The notes beneath the pieces were generated by a model. The model was not told the origin of the DNA. It ran no database searches and worked only from the letters and a program-made list of their open reading frames with translations. Shown piece by piece: positions 49,762 through 63,470 of a stretch of DNA of 64,000 nucleotides. This DNA is from Gorsachius magnificus. Taxonomy: Eukaryota > Chordata > Aves > Pelecaniformes > Ardeidae. The position numbers and the translations under genes are program-made. Numbering within the stretch: the first letter of the stretch is position 1; each line of letters begins with the position of its first letter. Where the stretch lies: the NCBI GenBank assembly GCA_034008185.1, contig CM067084.1:38143099-38207098 (forward strand). Reading direction: 5' to 3'.

Positions 49762-50322
49762 TACTGTCGTCACTTAGAGGACAGGTAAACCTGGATGCAC
49801 AAAAATACTGTTACAACTGAAATTCTGGTCTTACTCACCTAGTCCTTAACTAAGAGGAGGAAACAGGCCTTGCCTCCCCCACAGCCATCTTCTCTGCATT
49901 GCCACTAGGTGATTTGATGCCACCTATTCTAAACTGCCTACAAGAAAACTGGGATTTTATGAGAGAGTATGGAGGATTGGGTTGGTTTTTTAAATCATTT
50001 TGTTGGTGCCTGTGTGATCCTAGCAGGCATCTGATTGTTGGGTGTTTTGTAACTCTAAGGCAGCTAGAAAGAAGTGGAGTAATAGACACAACATGAGCTA
50101 TACCTCTTCAAAACAGACTGACGGAGAGAATTTCGTGGTAAAATATTTAATTATTACCCAATGTCTGAAGTTTGTATGGCCCATTTTCTGCTAATGTTTG
50201 CCATTGTTTAAAATGGTTTATGTACTTACATGCCTGTTTCCACAGGGTAAGTATCCTTTGCTTTTTAAACTGAGAAGTTTCTGGGGTTCCAGGTTTAATC
50301 ACATTGGTGTTCATTTTCGTAG
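49762..50322 (+). other. End of the last MAPK10 intron
   Basis: This is ordinary sequence leading to the tandem acceptors of the last exon. No element was seen. Confidence 0.7.
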
Positions 50323-50330
50323 CACAGGTG
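50318..50330 (+). promoter_or_regulatory. Tandem splice acceptors of the MAPK10 last exon
   Basis: The sequence CGTAGCACAGGTG contains two AGs, at 50321-50322 and 50326-50327, five bases apart. Use of the first completes a codon chain A-Q-V-Q-Q-stop (stop TGA at 50336-50338). Use of the second gives GAAVNSSES and the long tail. These are the two C-termini known for JNK proteins (46- and 54-kDa type). Confidence 0.92.
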
Positions 50331-50470
50331 CAGCAGTGAACAGCAGTGAAAGCCTCCCTCCATCCTCATCTGTCAATGACATCTCATCTATGTCCACGGA
50401 TCAAACACTGGCGTCTGATACGGACAGCAGCCTGGAAGCTTCTGCGGGACCCCTTGGTTGTTGCAGGTGA
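50328..50470 (+). CDS. MAPK10 (JNK3) last coding exon
   Basis: With the second acceptor the exon completes Gly and encodes [20 protein letters not shown], then a Ser/Asp-rich tail ending AGPLGCCR and TGA at 50468-50470. [16 protein letters not shown] is JNK3 wording. The two Cys before the final Arg are the residues reported as palmitoylated in JNK3. With the first acceptor (exon from 50323) the protein ends after AQVQQ. From the 72-nt exon to this stop about 221 residues are encoded, matching positions 244-464 of the long human form. Confidence 0.97.
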
Positions 50471-53400
50471 CTAGCCGCCTGCCTGCGAAACCCAGCGTTC
50501 TTCAGAGGATGATGTAATTTAGGAGGAAAAAATTAACAGGAGTTAAGAGATGAAAAGGAAAAGAAATAAACCACAAAAATTTAAATGAAACAAACAAAAT
50601 CTTTTCAGCCTGCTTCTCCTACAGAGTTATGTAATGCAGCTAAGCTCAAGTGTATATTTAACTTATAGTTGCTCTGCTTTGGTCTTCTTCCAATGATGCT
50701 TATTGGGGGGAAAAAAAAAGGAACTGAAAAATCCTTTTTTTTTTTTTTTTTACCCCTTCCCCATAAGATGTAAAATTAATGGCTGCAAAACCAGCAACCT
50801 GCAACTGTCCTTTTCACACTGGCATGACAAGGTGTGCAGTAGCCACTCTCAAACATACGAGTGTATATCTGCCTTCACTCGCCATTCTGTCATCTTCTGC
50901 CCGGTGCAGCAGATAGGGATGTATGTGCATTCTTCTTCCTATATGAATAGCACATACACACATGTGCCAATGGAATTCTGGCAGTGTATGCAGCTGTGTG
51001 CCTATCTGCACATCTGCATACATACTTAGTGTGCACTTCACAACTAAATGGCCCATTTCAGGTGAACTGCATAACCACATATGCAATATTACTACTATAT
51101 ATTCTATTTATTTGTTCATTGATGAGGTTGCATATCTTGTATGAGGATTTGTGGAAGTGTAAATAACCACATCAAACTGTGGCTCCCTCAGAGACTTGAA
51201 GATGTAGCACTTCTGCTGAGAGTTGTACATATATTTTGAAATAATAACCAGTTTGTATTGAAAGAAGAAGCCACAGAGCTTCACAGAAAAATGTTTGTTT
51301 GTGAGTGTTAGGGCTTCTTGTTCTGATTTTTAGAGTAGTTATGCCAATCTAAGACCAGGTTAGAAGGAAGCACATGTGTCTTTGCAAGCTACAGGGAACA
51401 AGAATGAAGGGTTTTTTTATGCGTGTCTAAGCCCAGAAAGATTTATCTCAGTAAGCAACTTTTCCTGTCAGTGTTAAGTGAGTTATCTTAGTTCCTAGAT
51501 AGGCTCGCTATTATGAATTACATGTATGCTTGTAAGTTAGGGAATATGACAGGGCTGGGAAATGGGCATATTGTGATCAAAACAACATGCAAAAATTTGT
51601 TTTTATTTTATATTTAGGTCTTTACTAGGTTAAATAGAGAAAGGATATTTGCGGCCTGCTCCCTCTCAGTGTACGCTTGCGGCTTCAGAGGTTGTTTTCC
51701 CTTTAAATCATTCCCTTGCAAGGATCTCCGCTACTAAGAGAACAGCCCTTCTCTAGGTACTTTTCCTTTGCTTGTGACAAATAGTCTGACTCCCCAGGAA
51801 GATTTATCAGCTGTGTTACATGGAAAAGAATCACAGAGTGCACAGGTCTAGTATTCCTGTATTCTAATAGCAGAGGGTATCAATCAGCTAGTGCGCTGGG
51901 CTGAAGGGGTTGCAGTCAGGGGTCTTGGGCAGTTTTGACAAGTTTCAAAGAACGCAATGGCAACTAAGTATCTAACTTTACCAGGTAATAATACATAGGA
52001 TTCCCAGTGGTAAGTAACAGCAAGTGTTTTTACCAGACAGTGGCAAAATTCCACACAGAATTTCAGAACAGCTGAATATATTTCCAGCCAAAACAGCAAT
52101 TAGCATTTTCTACTGCAAGGTCATCATCACTGGAGCTGGAAATTCAGTAAAATCTGAGTCATCTCTCCTCTTACCAAAGTGTGCCATATAAACTGGCTAA
52201 ATCATACTGTAATGCTTTTCCACATGTCAAAGAGAGAAACTGTTTAGAATTTAAAATTCACTAATTTTTACATATTCAAAATTCTACCAATTCTACCAAA
52301 ACAGGTGGCTTACAAGCCTGCTGTTCTGTGATAGGAAAAAAAAATTTAGCATCAAATCAGATTTTCTTCAAAGGGAAGAAAACAAATTAAAAAACTTCTC
52401 TTCAGGGTGGGGAGGAGGGCAGATAAAAATTAAGTAGATATAAAATAATTTCAGACTTGGTAGGTCTGAGCTGTCTCCAAATTGCTGTAGGAAATGTTTT
52501 TTTCCCCAGGTATATTTCTGGTAGACTTTTATGGACATTTTTTTGATAATAAAATTAGGTCGATAATGTTCTAAAAACTCAGAGCAGTAATTGTAAAAGC
52601 AATAATTTACTACTGCTAAAAAGATTTAGCAATATTCTCTCAAGCCATGAAACATCAAGTCATTGTCGAGTCATGTTAACTCTTGCTTCAAAGCCAATGA
52701 TCATAAAAGTATCGAAAGGTAAACAGCAATGCTCTGTAGGTACAAAGGCAATAACACCAAGGGTGACTTCTTAGCAATAATGAAATGTATCACCTCCAGA
52801 TCTAATTCACCATATATATATAAATGATATTCAGGTAATTAGTATCTGCTTTACGTTCTTTAGTGTGCACCACTTGCGTGTGTTATTTAAACAAAACAAA
52901 ACAGAAGTGTCTCAAAGAGGCAAAGCTGTATGTAAGAGAAACTGCAAAAATACCACAACAGTAGAGTGTAGAAACTTGGAATAATCACAGTTCAGTGACA
53001 TTACAGAGATGTGGTATAGGCAATAGCAGAGAAGCCATTAATAGTAGACGGATGCTTACAGATCTCCCATGTTTCAACTACTGAAGCCAAAAAACATGCT
53101 CTTAGTCCCATGGTATAATTCAGTCTTGTTTGGGTTTGAGAGTGCTGGGTGGAGAACCAGTCACCATAGATGTCCCAGTGATCTGTGCTAAATGAACCCA
53201 CAACATAGGAGTTGTATAGCTTTATTCCCAGAAGCCCTCATTCTGCTAAGCGCCAGTGCTTGTACAAACATTTAATGGAGACTATAGGGATGCGTACGTG
53301 GTTTTAACTAGCATGTGCTTTTGTCCTTTTGCTCAGCAGTGATCGACATCAGCATGTGCTTAAGTGCCTTGCTGAAATGGGGCCTAAAAGAATTACCGCA

Positions 53401-54460
53401 TCTCTTTTTGTCCTCAAATTAGTCTCCTTTATGAGCTCTATCTGGGGGAGGAGACTTGAGGCTGTCCACATTGGACATTAGAAAAAAGCCATCGATGAAG
53501 AAAAGCAATAGTTCTTTACAATTCTGGTCCTTGTACATCCAAACTGAAGTAGCAACCATCAAACAGGAATAATATCCTTCGTTTTGCTTTGTGTCAGGAA
53601 GTTGGTGCTGTCAGCTGATAGCTTACAAGGATGCATCTACTCTTGAATAAAATATTGCAGTGATGATGTTCTGTAGCTGTCTTAAGGTTAAAAAAAAATA
53701 ATTCAGATTCTAGAAGTTTTGATACCCTTCTCTTCAAGGCTATTCCCCTTCATTACAATATTCTGTTCAGTTTGATAATGATAGATATTTTTCTTATTTT
53801 TCTTGCCAGTGATCTTTTAAATCTACCTCTGTTTAAAATGTTGCTAAATAGGCTGAGTAACAATTTTCACCTCGTTCTTTAAGTTTTGCAGTTGCAAGCA
53901 TAACTGCCACCACTGCAGAGGTGTAGGAAATTGGAAGACAGAGGTCTATGACAGATGTTCCAAGGTACTTGGGCACTAAAGGCGCAACCAGAGAGCCTAT
54001 GCCAGAAGTGGCAATCTTCCGTGAGCGTGAATGACAGCTGGGCACCTTGGTATTTTTGAAAATATGCTTAAGAGCCTATTGGTATCTTAAGTGCCTGAAT
54101 ATACAAAGAAATTCTGTCCCAAGTGGCTTACTTAAGTCATGTGGATAGCCATCAGCAGGGTGAGGAAAATGGCAGAAGCATCTTAACTATCAGTGGCTGC
54201 TCAGAGCACTAGCTGCAAAAAATAGCATTGAGAAGATAGAAGGGAAAATTGCTGCAAAACAGTCCCGCTTTATTTTCAGATGGAGTACTACTGGATAGCG
54301 TGAGAAACTAAAAAAAGAAAAAAATAAAGCCAGAGTTGCTCTTAAAAGACCCTTCCTCCATCTTCCTTCTCACTGATGAGTTTAAATGAGGATGAGGTAT
54401 GGATTTACTTTAAGTTGATGCAAGGTTATGCTTGTTTTCAATAAAAAATTTTCTGTAATT
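50471..54460 (+). other. Probable MAPK10 3' UTR, end not fixed
   Basis: The sequence after the stop is AT-rich and without a coherent frame, as expected for a long 3' UTR. Candidate polyadenylation signals on the + strand are AATAAA at 50565-50570 and 54440-54445, and others near 53645 and 54325. I cannot tell which is used, and no GU-rich element decides it. A poly-T run lies at 50732-50750. Confidence 0.35.
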
Positions 54461-57400
54461 TTTTAAATCAGTCTTCAGATACTGACTTGGTAGCTGGAAT
54501 AGTATCTTGTGAATTTTGACTATATTCCATTAAAATGCAAGAGACCTTTAGAGAGTTCAGATATTTGAGTTGGTCACACACTGATTTATGCAAATTGCAT
54601 TGTGGTTGATAATGCTCTCATACTATCTAGAATTCCGTGGCATGGATAGATTCAGGAATCTTAGCAAGCTTGCATTATATAAAAGCAGAGCTTAAATTGG
54701 AGTACAAGTACAGTAATGTGTCAAAAAAAAAAACCCAACAAAACCTACAGGAAGCCTGATCGGGTGCCTGATCGAGTGCCTCCTTAATGCTCTGATGGCT
54801 TTCCTCTGGAAATTAACAGTTCCTGCATGATCTTGGCCTCCAGAGATTACAAAGAACAGACAATCATGTCACTGTATCACTCTTTTAAACTCATAACCAA
54901 GAGTAGTTTCATATATGTGATTTTATTTTCATATATATTGCTTTACCTTCAAGCTTTGGGCTAACAATACTGCAGAAATTAGACTTCTTGCAGGGCCTTT
55001 AGTAAGTTTTCCAAAGTAGTGCTACTTAACTGATTCGGATTGTATTCTAATGATTGTCAGTGAGCATCAGTGATTTCTTTTCCACCAACATATTTTCTCC
55101 TGAAAAATATGTTAATAGTCAATTTTAGCATATCTCCCTTTTTTTTAATTAAAAAAAAAAAAGGAAAAAATGTGTTTTGAGTATCCTGAAATCATTGTAA
55201 AATGTAATTGGAATATTTTAATTAAAATAATTTTAATAGCCAATGTTAGCTTATTTACATTACAAACTTTGCAGTATCTCAAAGGATCAAGAATTGGTTT
55301 AGTTTCTGATTTACCTATATTGCTTTCTTCATGCTTATTGAGATTTTTGTGTGAATTCAAACATGCAGAAACAAACATACAAAAAAAAGGCATTTTGCAG
55401 GAAACTGCATGCTTCCAGGGAGAGCAATATGAAAGAAAACCTGCAGGGAAGAATTAGACTTTTCTTTTAATAGTCTGGCAAAAAAGCCTGAGTTAGTGGT
55501 TCACTTTAAGTTCAGGCTTTGTTTTCCTTTGCTTCTGTATGTGTGTGTAGGAAAGAGAGGGAGTGCGTATGGATGTGATTTTTAGAACCTGTGTTCTATT
55601 CATATTTGATCCAAGTTCTCAGTGTGGATAAAGAGCGTAACTGTAATATAACCACACATCTTCAAGAATCTGATGGCTGTGCTTATTTGAACTTCCACCA
55701 CTTTACAAAGGACACAGTTAACAAATTCCAAGCTCACGGTGATCTTTTTCACACACACACACAAAAAAAGAAAATTGTTGTGCATTAGGTTTGAATATTT
55801 CACAAATAGGTAATGTTGTAATTAGTAAGATGCTTGGGGGAGGCGTGGGAATGGTGAACGTGTCATCTTCACCAAAGAGCTGGAAAACAGACCTGTCCAG
55901 TGGAACTTAGTGGAATCTGCTTAGTGTATTAGGAACTTGCTGGTGTGGCCTGATATTTTTTTTCTTTTTTGTTTTTTTTTAAATTAACTATTGATTGCAA
56001 GAGTTGAACTGTTTTAACTCAATTTCTGTTCAGGCTCATTGACGCGTGGCAAGTTTCAGTTTTAAAGAGAGTTTGATTTGACAAAAGAATGTTGAAAAAC
56101 TTCAACTGAGGCTCATGGTGCCTTTTTACATGAGAGTGAATAGCTGAAAAGCACATATTGAAGGAAGACACAGTCAGTTTGGGAAATAAATGTTTCCCTA
56201 CCATGCTTATAATTTCAGACAGGTAAGCCTGTCCCCTTTGCTAATTTTCACTGAACAGGGCCATTCTTGTCTTCTGGAAAGCAAGATATTTATGATGTAA
56301 ATAGTTGTATCGATTTTTTTTTTCCTCCTCTGTAACTAATATGTAATAATCCAACATGTTATTTCTGTTAAATCTTTTACAATAAGGCCGCTGTATGCCT
56401 AAATGTGGTTGACCTCTGACCTTTTCCTCAGTCACGTGCTGAAAAGGAAGGTGCCAGAGGTTTCAGTGTACATATAGAATCATGTATATTTAGTAAATTG
56501 AGTAAGTGGGACTTATGGCCAGTATACATTAAGCCACAACAGTGATAAAGCTCCAGATCTTAACTAGCAAAACCAACTGTTCACCTTGCCATGTCCATCC
56601 TGTAATAAGATCTAAGTTGCACCTGCCTGTAGTTCTGCATGATCAGACTTCAAAGTATAACTAACAAGATCTGTAATGTATCAGTGTTGATAAACGTAGA
56701 TGTAAGAAAAAAAAAAAAAAGAAAAAACTTGACCAACAAAAGAAAATCAACAACAGCAACAGTTCAGTATCAAGACTGGAAGATGAGACATGTCCGATTT
56801 TGTTGCGCAGTTACAGCTGAAAAGAACAACCAGTGTCAGCATAAATGGACTGCAGTAGTGACCTTTGTTAAGGAACCAACCTTATTTCCATACTGTTTTG
56901 TTCTTACTCTGTTTTCCTTTGACCACTTGTTGTTCCCTGTGTGTAGTGCAGGGGAGAACAGGGCCTCAGTCATCAGTGTTTTATGGGTCAATGTTGCATC
57001 AATGATTTCTAATTTCTGTTTGTTTAGCAATTACTGAACTAAGATGGGAATCTCGTGTTCTCCCATGCGTCAAAAGGGATCCTGTCAGAGCTTCCTGCTG
57101 AGGATACTCTTCTCACTGCTGTCTTGACTCCTGTCAGTTGAATGACTTTGCAGTGTTCCCAATAAACAGCACAACGCAGCAAACCATATTGAACTGAGGG
57201 CTTACATGTGTGTTGTGCATCTGTGCTTTCACAGGGGCTCAAAGTCACGCAGGGACAGGACTCAACTGAAATATGGTATTTATGCATGACGCCTATGTTA
57301 CACCTTTATGACCTTGTAGTGGTAAAACTACTGGTCTTTACAGATGTGGGTTTGGACCATCTTTTTTTTGGAGGGAAGCTGTAGTGAACCTCGGTCCTTG

Positions 57401-58750
57401 TCCCACAGACCACTCGCTCCTACCCAGAGCAGCTACGTGGAAGTTAAAGCGGTGCAAGGGCCTTCTGGGGGGCTGTGTACAGGGGTGAATTTCATGCTGT
57501 TTGAATGTGATCTTGTCAAAAAGCCTGTATGTCTAGCAGGGGAGACTGTGACTGTTCTATAAGGAGTGTTTGTGTTGTTTACTTTAAAACAAGCTTTGCT
57601 AATTAAAATAGTGTATTCTGGAGTCCTATTTGAATGGCATGAAGGGTATTCATGAAGAAGATACAAAGTATGCTCCGACAGCTCTCCTGGCTTCTTGTTT
57701 CTTTTCCTTCAGCCCTCGCTAGCAGACTCGGATAAAGCTGTAAACATGTGGACGTTGCCAGGATTACAAAATCCAGTTAGTGCTCCTTCTGATGTGCTTC
57801 ATAGGCTTAATCCTGTATACCACCATTCATTTAAGAAGCATTTACAGTGCTACAGAAAGGCAAAGGGATCTTAATGTATATGAGACTTACACTTTTTGTC
57901 TTTAAGTAGCTTAAGGGTTTATTCCTCTGGTTGACAGCCTAAAAATATGGGGGGAAAAAAATGACCGTATGACTAGACAGAATTAAAAAAAACCTGCCAA
58001 GTAAAAGCTAGTCCCTCTCCCATCTCTCCCCCCATTAAAAAATGTAAAACAAAATCAAGCCAACAACACAGAAAAACACACCAAAAAAAAGCCAAAGCAC
58101 CACACCAACTGCAGTTATGGTTTGGGGACTGATCTTTCACAAAGTTGAACATGCTTCGTTCCAAGTGAAAAAAGAACAAAAGGGAGAGAGGTGCTGCCTT
58201 TTGGAAAACAGCTGGTTTCCTCAGTTCTTGCACAAGCTATCTGTGCCCATTATATTTCCAAGCAAGCCAAACCATAAAACACAAAGGACATTTTGATGTT
58301 TGGATTTATCATGTGTAGATACGAGAAGAATCACAAACAGCCTTCTGTCAGAACAATTTGAAGGGGGGGAGCTATAGAAAAGAATGAATTAAAGTACCTT
58401 GTAAGCACTGTAAAGAAAGAATTCTTACAGTTGTTGGTACTTCAATGCCATTCCAAACCTACTGTGCCGAGCTGGTACTCCTGCTCCAGCTTGCTAAAAC
58501 AGGACAAGTTTCAAGGTCTGGTCTTCTCCCAGTTTGTGTATGCAGAGCTTGGCTAAACTGCAACATATAATACAAACCTCTGATTGCAGTGGCTAGGGAA
58601 TTTTGGCTTTGTGATTCTTACTGTGAAAGGGGAAGGACAGAGACCAGCTTTTTTGTTTTACTGTGTACCTTTTGAGACAATTGAAGATTCATCTTTTTTG
58701 AGAGGTTTGCCCTTTTCAGGAGTCAGTTTTTATGACCATATTTCAGTGAT
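54461..58750. other. Intergenic or distal 3' UTR, nothing recognised
   Basis: This is AT-rich DNA with poly-A near 56707 and a short CA run near 55753. Several short frames on both strands have no family features. No repeat family was recognised. Confidence 0.45.
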
Positions 58751-59110
58751 TTACACATCAAGGAATCCAGATCTGAAGCTGTAATTGTGATTTAGCTTCA
58801 AATAATCCAGAGTCCTAAATTCCAGAAAATCAAAGTTGTATTTGAACAGGTTGGGTCTATCTCCTATAATACTCTTTGGTATCAGTGGAAGCACCTTTTG
58901 GAGCAACAGAATTGCTCCAAACAGAAGTGCAACAGCCTTGGAATTTTTTTCAGTCCACTTGCACAGTGGCCTAAACATCTCTGGCTTGGTAAGGGGGAGT
59001 ATGTATTGCATGCTGACGAGCTGTAGCAGATCAATAGAATCGTCTGTGTTGAAGCAGAGTCGAAGGAAGGTGATCAGAGCGCCTCTGCAAAACTCCCCCT
59101 CCCTCTCCAC
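58751..59110 (-). other. Unidentified exon-like ORF
   Basis: This open minus-strand frame of 119 codons ends in TAA at 58751. Its sequence looks protein-like, being amphipathic and hydrophobic with LLQLVSMQYILPLTKPEMF, ALLFGAILLLQKVLPLIP and a more polar end. Just before it on the minus strand is a pyrimidine-rich tract ending TTTCCTCAAG, which resembles a splice acceptor, so it may be a terminal coding exon. Upstream in the same frame a TGA occurs about 24 bases before the GTG. I do not recognise the family. In mammals the gene facing the 3' end of MAPK10 is ARHGAP24, but this does not look like that RhoGAP. It could be an unrelated gene's last exon, a processed fragment or chance. Confidence 0.4.
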
Positions 59111-62100
59111 TTGAGGAAACGAATGGGATGAAGGTCAGCAAACAACCTTTGTGCTCAAACCGATGAACCTTCACTATGGCGATGTGAGGCCCATTTAAAG
59201 GCACTGAGTCCGGTTTACAGTCCCCTTACAAGTATGTATGGCTACTGTGATCTGCATGTGGGAGTCACTTTCTAGTTTGATGGCAGAGTTGAAATTTCAC
59301 TTTTCCTGTAGAACCCTCTGCTGGGGGCTTTTCAGTTTTGGCTCTGTTTCTATGTGTGTGCTGATGCTTAGAAAGCAACAATTCTGCAGGCTCCATTCAC
59401 TGCCCTGTGGTTGGGAGTCTCTTCAAGTACATCCCGATAAAGATCGAGATTATCTTGCTTTTCTACATGCTCTCCCAACCCCTCTGTTAATGGTATAGCT
59501 TGGGGCCTGAATTGCAAATCTGCTGTGTCTCCAAGAAAATGTGATTATCAGTAAAGTGTAAGGAGCCAGGGAGGAAGTTTAGCTGGTTAAATTAATACTG
59601 ATTACCTAATGTATCTGTCTTACTCTGAAATCGACTGCTGGGAAGGAGTAAGTGGTGTTTGTCCCCTGATGTTTCCGTATGATGCTCTGTCCACATTCCA
59701 GGAGCACTTATATATGGAATAGTAATTAGGGTGCTGGAGAAAATAGTGCGCTCTCTGAATATGTCTATTTAATGCATAGACTGGGGCTTTTGTTAAGTAA
59801 GTCCTGTTATGAGGAGTGGCTGACTGTTGCTGTCTGGAAGATTTTAGCCTTTCTTGCATCATAAGCCTGGAAATAACAATGGGGGCATTTAACGTTTCTC
59901 TAGGTTAAATATGAAATGTGTGAAATTATTCCCATCTCTACTTCACATCTAACATTGGAGAATAAGGGGAATTATCTTTGATTCTTACAAACTCATGAGG
60001 CAGAGATTACAAAGAAGTAGCTGCTGCAGCAAAGTACCCCTTCCATTTTCCAGAACAACTAACGGTTTAATGTGTGGATGAGGTAAAAAGCTGTACAATG
60101 ACCCCCTCCTGCTGTTAACCCTATCTAGGTAAAGATGTGTCTGATGTTACAAGATTGAGCCATGTTGGTGATTAAGAAATTGATGGCAGATGCTATGAAT
60201 ATGTCATTTAAGTCTTGATTTGTCATCAACAAATGTTCAGAAAGATCACTTCTAGAATTTTTTGTCTTGGGAGACATGCTTATGCCCATGCTTTGCTGGA
60301 TTTGTCCTCACCATTCTCTACGTGATATTCCTGCTCTTGGAGTAGTCTTACCTTTTCAGTGCAGTTGCATCATCTTAGAAGGGAAAGGTTATGTCTTAAG
60401 TGTTCTCATCAGAATGCTAAATCATAGCTAGAATAAATGTTCACTCTTTTGTTTTCTTTTTTATATGAATTATTATCCTAAGCACTTTAATAGCAAAAGT
60501 AAAAATCCTGGAGGTATGTCACCACGGGGTGCTGTTAAATGTGCCCACCCCACACCTGTTTTCCAGAGAGCAGTCTGCCTTTCAGGGAAAGATTTGTGGA
60601 TGTAGGCTTCCAGGTGGAATGGGAGACTCTTTCTTAATGTCAGCCTCAATCCAGAATTAACAGGGTTCTAACACGGATAAATTCAGAGTATGTACAAAAG
60701 CTCTCTTCGGTAAAACCGGAAGTACTTTAGGGCCCAGCACGTAACTGAGTGGACTGAAGGATGAAGCGCTGGTTTTAAAATTAATGAACATTATGAGAAA
60801 TAGTCCAGGAATCAAACCTCATGCCTGAATACCACTGAAATTCAGAGTTCTAAGCAGCCAGAACATTGTCCAAATTCTTCTTCAAAAGCCTAATGCCATG
60901 TAACAGATCCGAATGTGTAGCTGTGTTCTCAGAGCAGGAGTCCTCTGAGATTTTTAGTGTACGTCCTTCTGAAATGTCAGTTAGTTGAAGGATTATTGTG
61001 ATTCTCTGCATAAAGGAAAACAATAATTTTTGGCAATGTACAGACCTCTCTTTTTTTTTCAGCAGAAAGGAGAGAATTAACATCTCCTTGAACAACACTG
61101 CAACACAACACCATGCTGCTGACTGCAGGCGGGTCAGTGGGAGAATGCTGTACAGGTTTCAGCACAGTTGTACTCATCAGTTTTAGTTTTCTGACTCTCT
61201 TTTGTCACAAGCACAAGACAGGGTTAGTGGACGTGGCAATAAAATTACAGGATGTATTGCTAAAATAATCCATTTGCCAACAGTGTCATGTGATTTATCA
61301 AATATATGAAGGAAGTTTTAATTTCCCTTTTTGGCCATAATTACTAGCATGAGAAAATTCACAGGATAACCAAGTTGTCCGTTGGTTTTAGCATTGGGTT
61401 TTGAGCAATTAGCACAAAGGCAAAGGTAAACACTCACATGTACTGCAGAAATTCACTGCTGCTGTTATGTAACACCGAATCCAGAGGGACTGTGATTCCA
61501 CATCAGGTTCATCAGATTTGCGTAGTGGCAACCAGTCCATGGGACCATCCACTAACTGGGGAGAAAAAAACAAAAAAACAAATCAGTGTGCAGTGCAAGG
61601 AGATTTTTTTTTTAAAGCTGGTGGAGGAAGGCAACCACGGTTATTCCAGCTTCTGCTCTGTGTTAGATCAGATCCCTTATCTCAGGTTAACATTGCGCTT
61701 ATCTTACTCCTCCGAGTGTGGTACTGCAGAGCTGCCGACCCGGCTCCCTGCAGCAAGGAGGACGCACGGTGCGGGTGAAGAGTGCCACCTAAAGGCAAAA
61801 ACGTTCTGAAGGCTCCAGCAAGAGCAAAACCGAGCAAACCCTTCAGTCTGCTTGTTGCATTTCTTCTCCAGCCAGACTGGTCCTGGACAGTTCATATACT
61901 TGGTGGTCTGAAGCGCTTCTTGTACAAAGCGTAATTCTGCATTTTCAGTAAGTTTTTGTTAATTTTTCTTCGTTTTGCACTAAATTTTGTGTATGAATAT
62001 GTGTAAATCGCTCCCTGTAGTGCAGGTGATGACAAGGAAGGTGGTCAAATGAGCAGAATCGAGGGGTGGATGATGGTGGTGCTAAACTGGGGGTGTGGGT

Positions 62101-62943
62101 AGATTTGGTCACCATCAATCTCTTCAGAACTATTTTGAGTCCTGGAAATAAGAGGCCACAAAGAATTTAGGCAATTACCTTTTATGCATTTTCAACTGTC
62201 TGGTCTGTGTCCAGCTCGAAATTGCATAGTGAAAACTTCTTCTAACAGAGTATATACAAAGATATGTCTGAGTAGACATGCTGTGTAAGCAGATTTCTCT
62301 TCCCTTTAGATAGTTCAGCCATCAGACACCAGTACAACTGGACAACGCTGTCATGCTGGGAAATTGCTTTGTGTTAAGTTCCTTTCTCCATAGATCTCTG
62401 CTCTAGGTTTTGGTTTTTGGGGTTTTTTTTCTGTTTATGACCATTTTAACAGAAAGGCATTCTCTGAACCACATCTTAAATATGCCTTCCTTCAGTTTCT
62501 GGTAATATTAAAAACAAGATGGAGATTTCTGACTTACCACAGTACCTTTTGGAATCTGTGCACAACTTTTTTTCTGGTTAAATTACTGTATTTAACACAT
62601 AGCAATTCCCAAGCAGGAAGATGTTGCCCGATCTCTGTGGAGGGATGTTTCCTGTTCTTCAAGGACTCCTCTTTGGTGGGCTCTGCCCTGATGACATATG
62701 GGCTTTCTCGAGCCATTCCACCTATGCTTCCTGAGGTACTATAGATTAAAAAAAGGCAGGCATGTAGTGAAACTGGAAAAAAGGAATTACACATCTGTAA
62801 TGGTAACTTTCCTAAAAAAAGGTTGCCATGGTATCTGAATCTGTCACTGACTCTGTTTCCTCTGTTTCTTGCTTTGGAGACTGATGAGTCTCAGTCTAGT
62901 GTGGTGTGTAATGTAGATAACATCTGCCTTGTTATCCAGGAAC
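59111..62943. other. Intergenic, nothing recognised
   Basis: No exon could be joined to the ORF at 58751-59110 and no repeat family was seen. A somewhat GC-richer stretch near 61690-61800 has overlapping frames on both strands that I cannot assign. Confidence 0.4.
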
Positions 62944-63470
62944 AATCATAGAATCACAGAACGGTTTGGGTTGGAAGGGATCTTTAGAGGTCATCTAGCC
63001 CAACCCTCCTGCAATGGGCAGGGACATCTTCAGCTAGATCCGGTTGCTCTGAGCCCCGTTCAACCTGGCCTTTAATGTTTCCAGGGATGGGGCATCCACC
63101 ACCTCTCTGGGCAACCCATTTCAGTGTTTCACCACCTTCACCATAAAAAATTTCTTCCTTCTATCTAGTCTAAATCTACCTTCTTTTAGATAAAAGCCAT
63201 TACCCATTGTCCTTTCTCAACAGGCCCTACTAAAAAGTCTGTCCCCATCTTTCTTATAAGCCCCCTGTAAGTATTGAAAGGCCGCAGTAAGGTCTCTCTT
63301 CTCCAGGCTGAACGACCCCAACTCTCTCAGCCTCTCCTCATAGGAGAGGTGCTCCAGCCCTCGGATCATTTTTACAGCCTCCTCTGGACCCACTCTGACA
63401 GGTCCATGTCTTTCCTGTGCAGAGGACTCCGGAGCTGGATGCAATACTCCAGGTGGGGATCTCACCAGTA
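62944..63470 (-). repeat. CR1 LINE 3' fragment
   Basis: It starts with ATCATAGAATCACAGAACGG and GGGTTGGAAGGGATC on the + strand and continues with the complement of the CR1 ORF2 C-terminus (wording [20 protein letters not shown]). It is closest to the subfamily at 40241-41215 but carries deletions. It is truncated near 63470. Confidence 0.92.
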
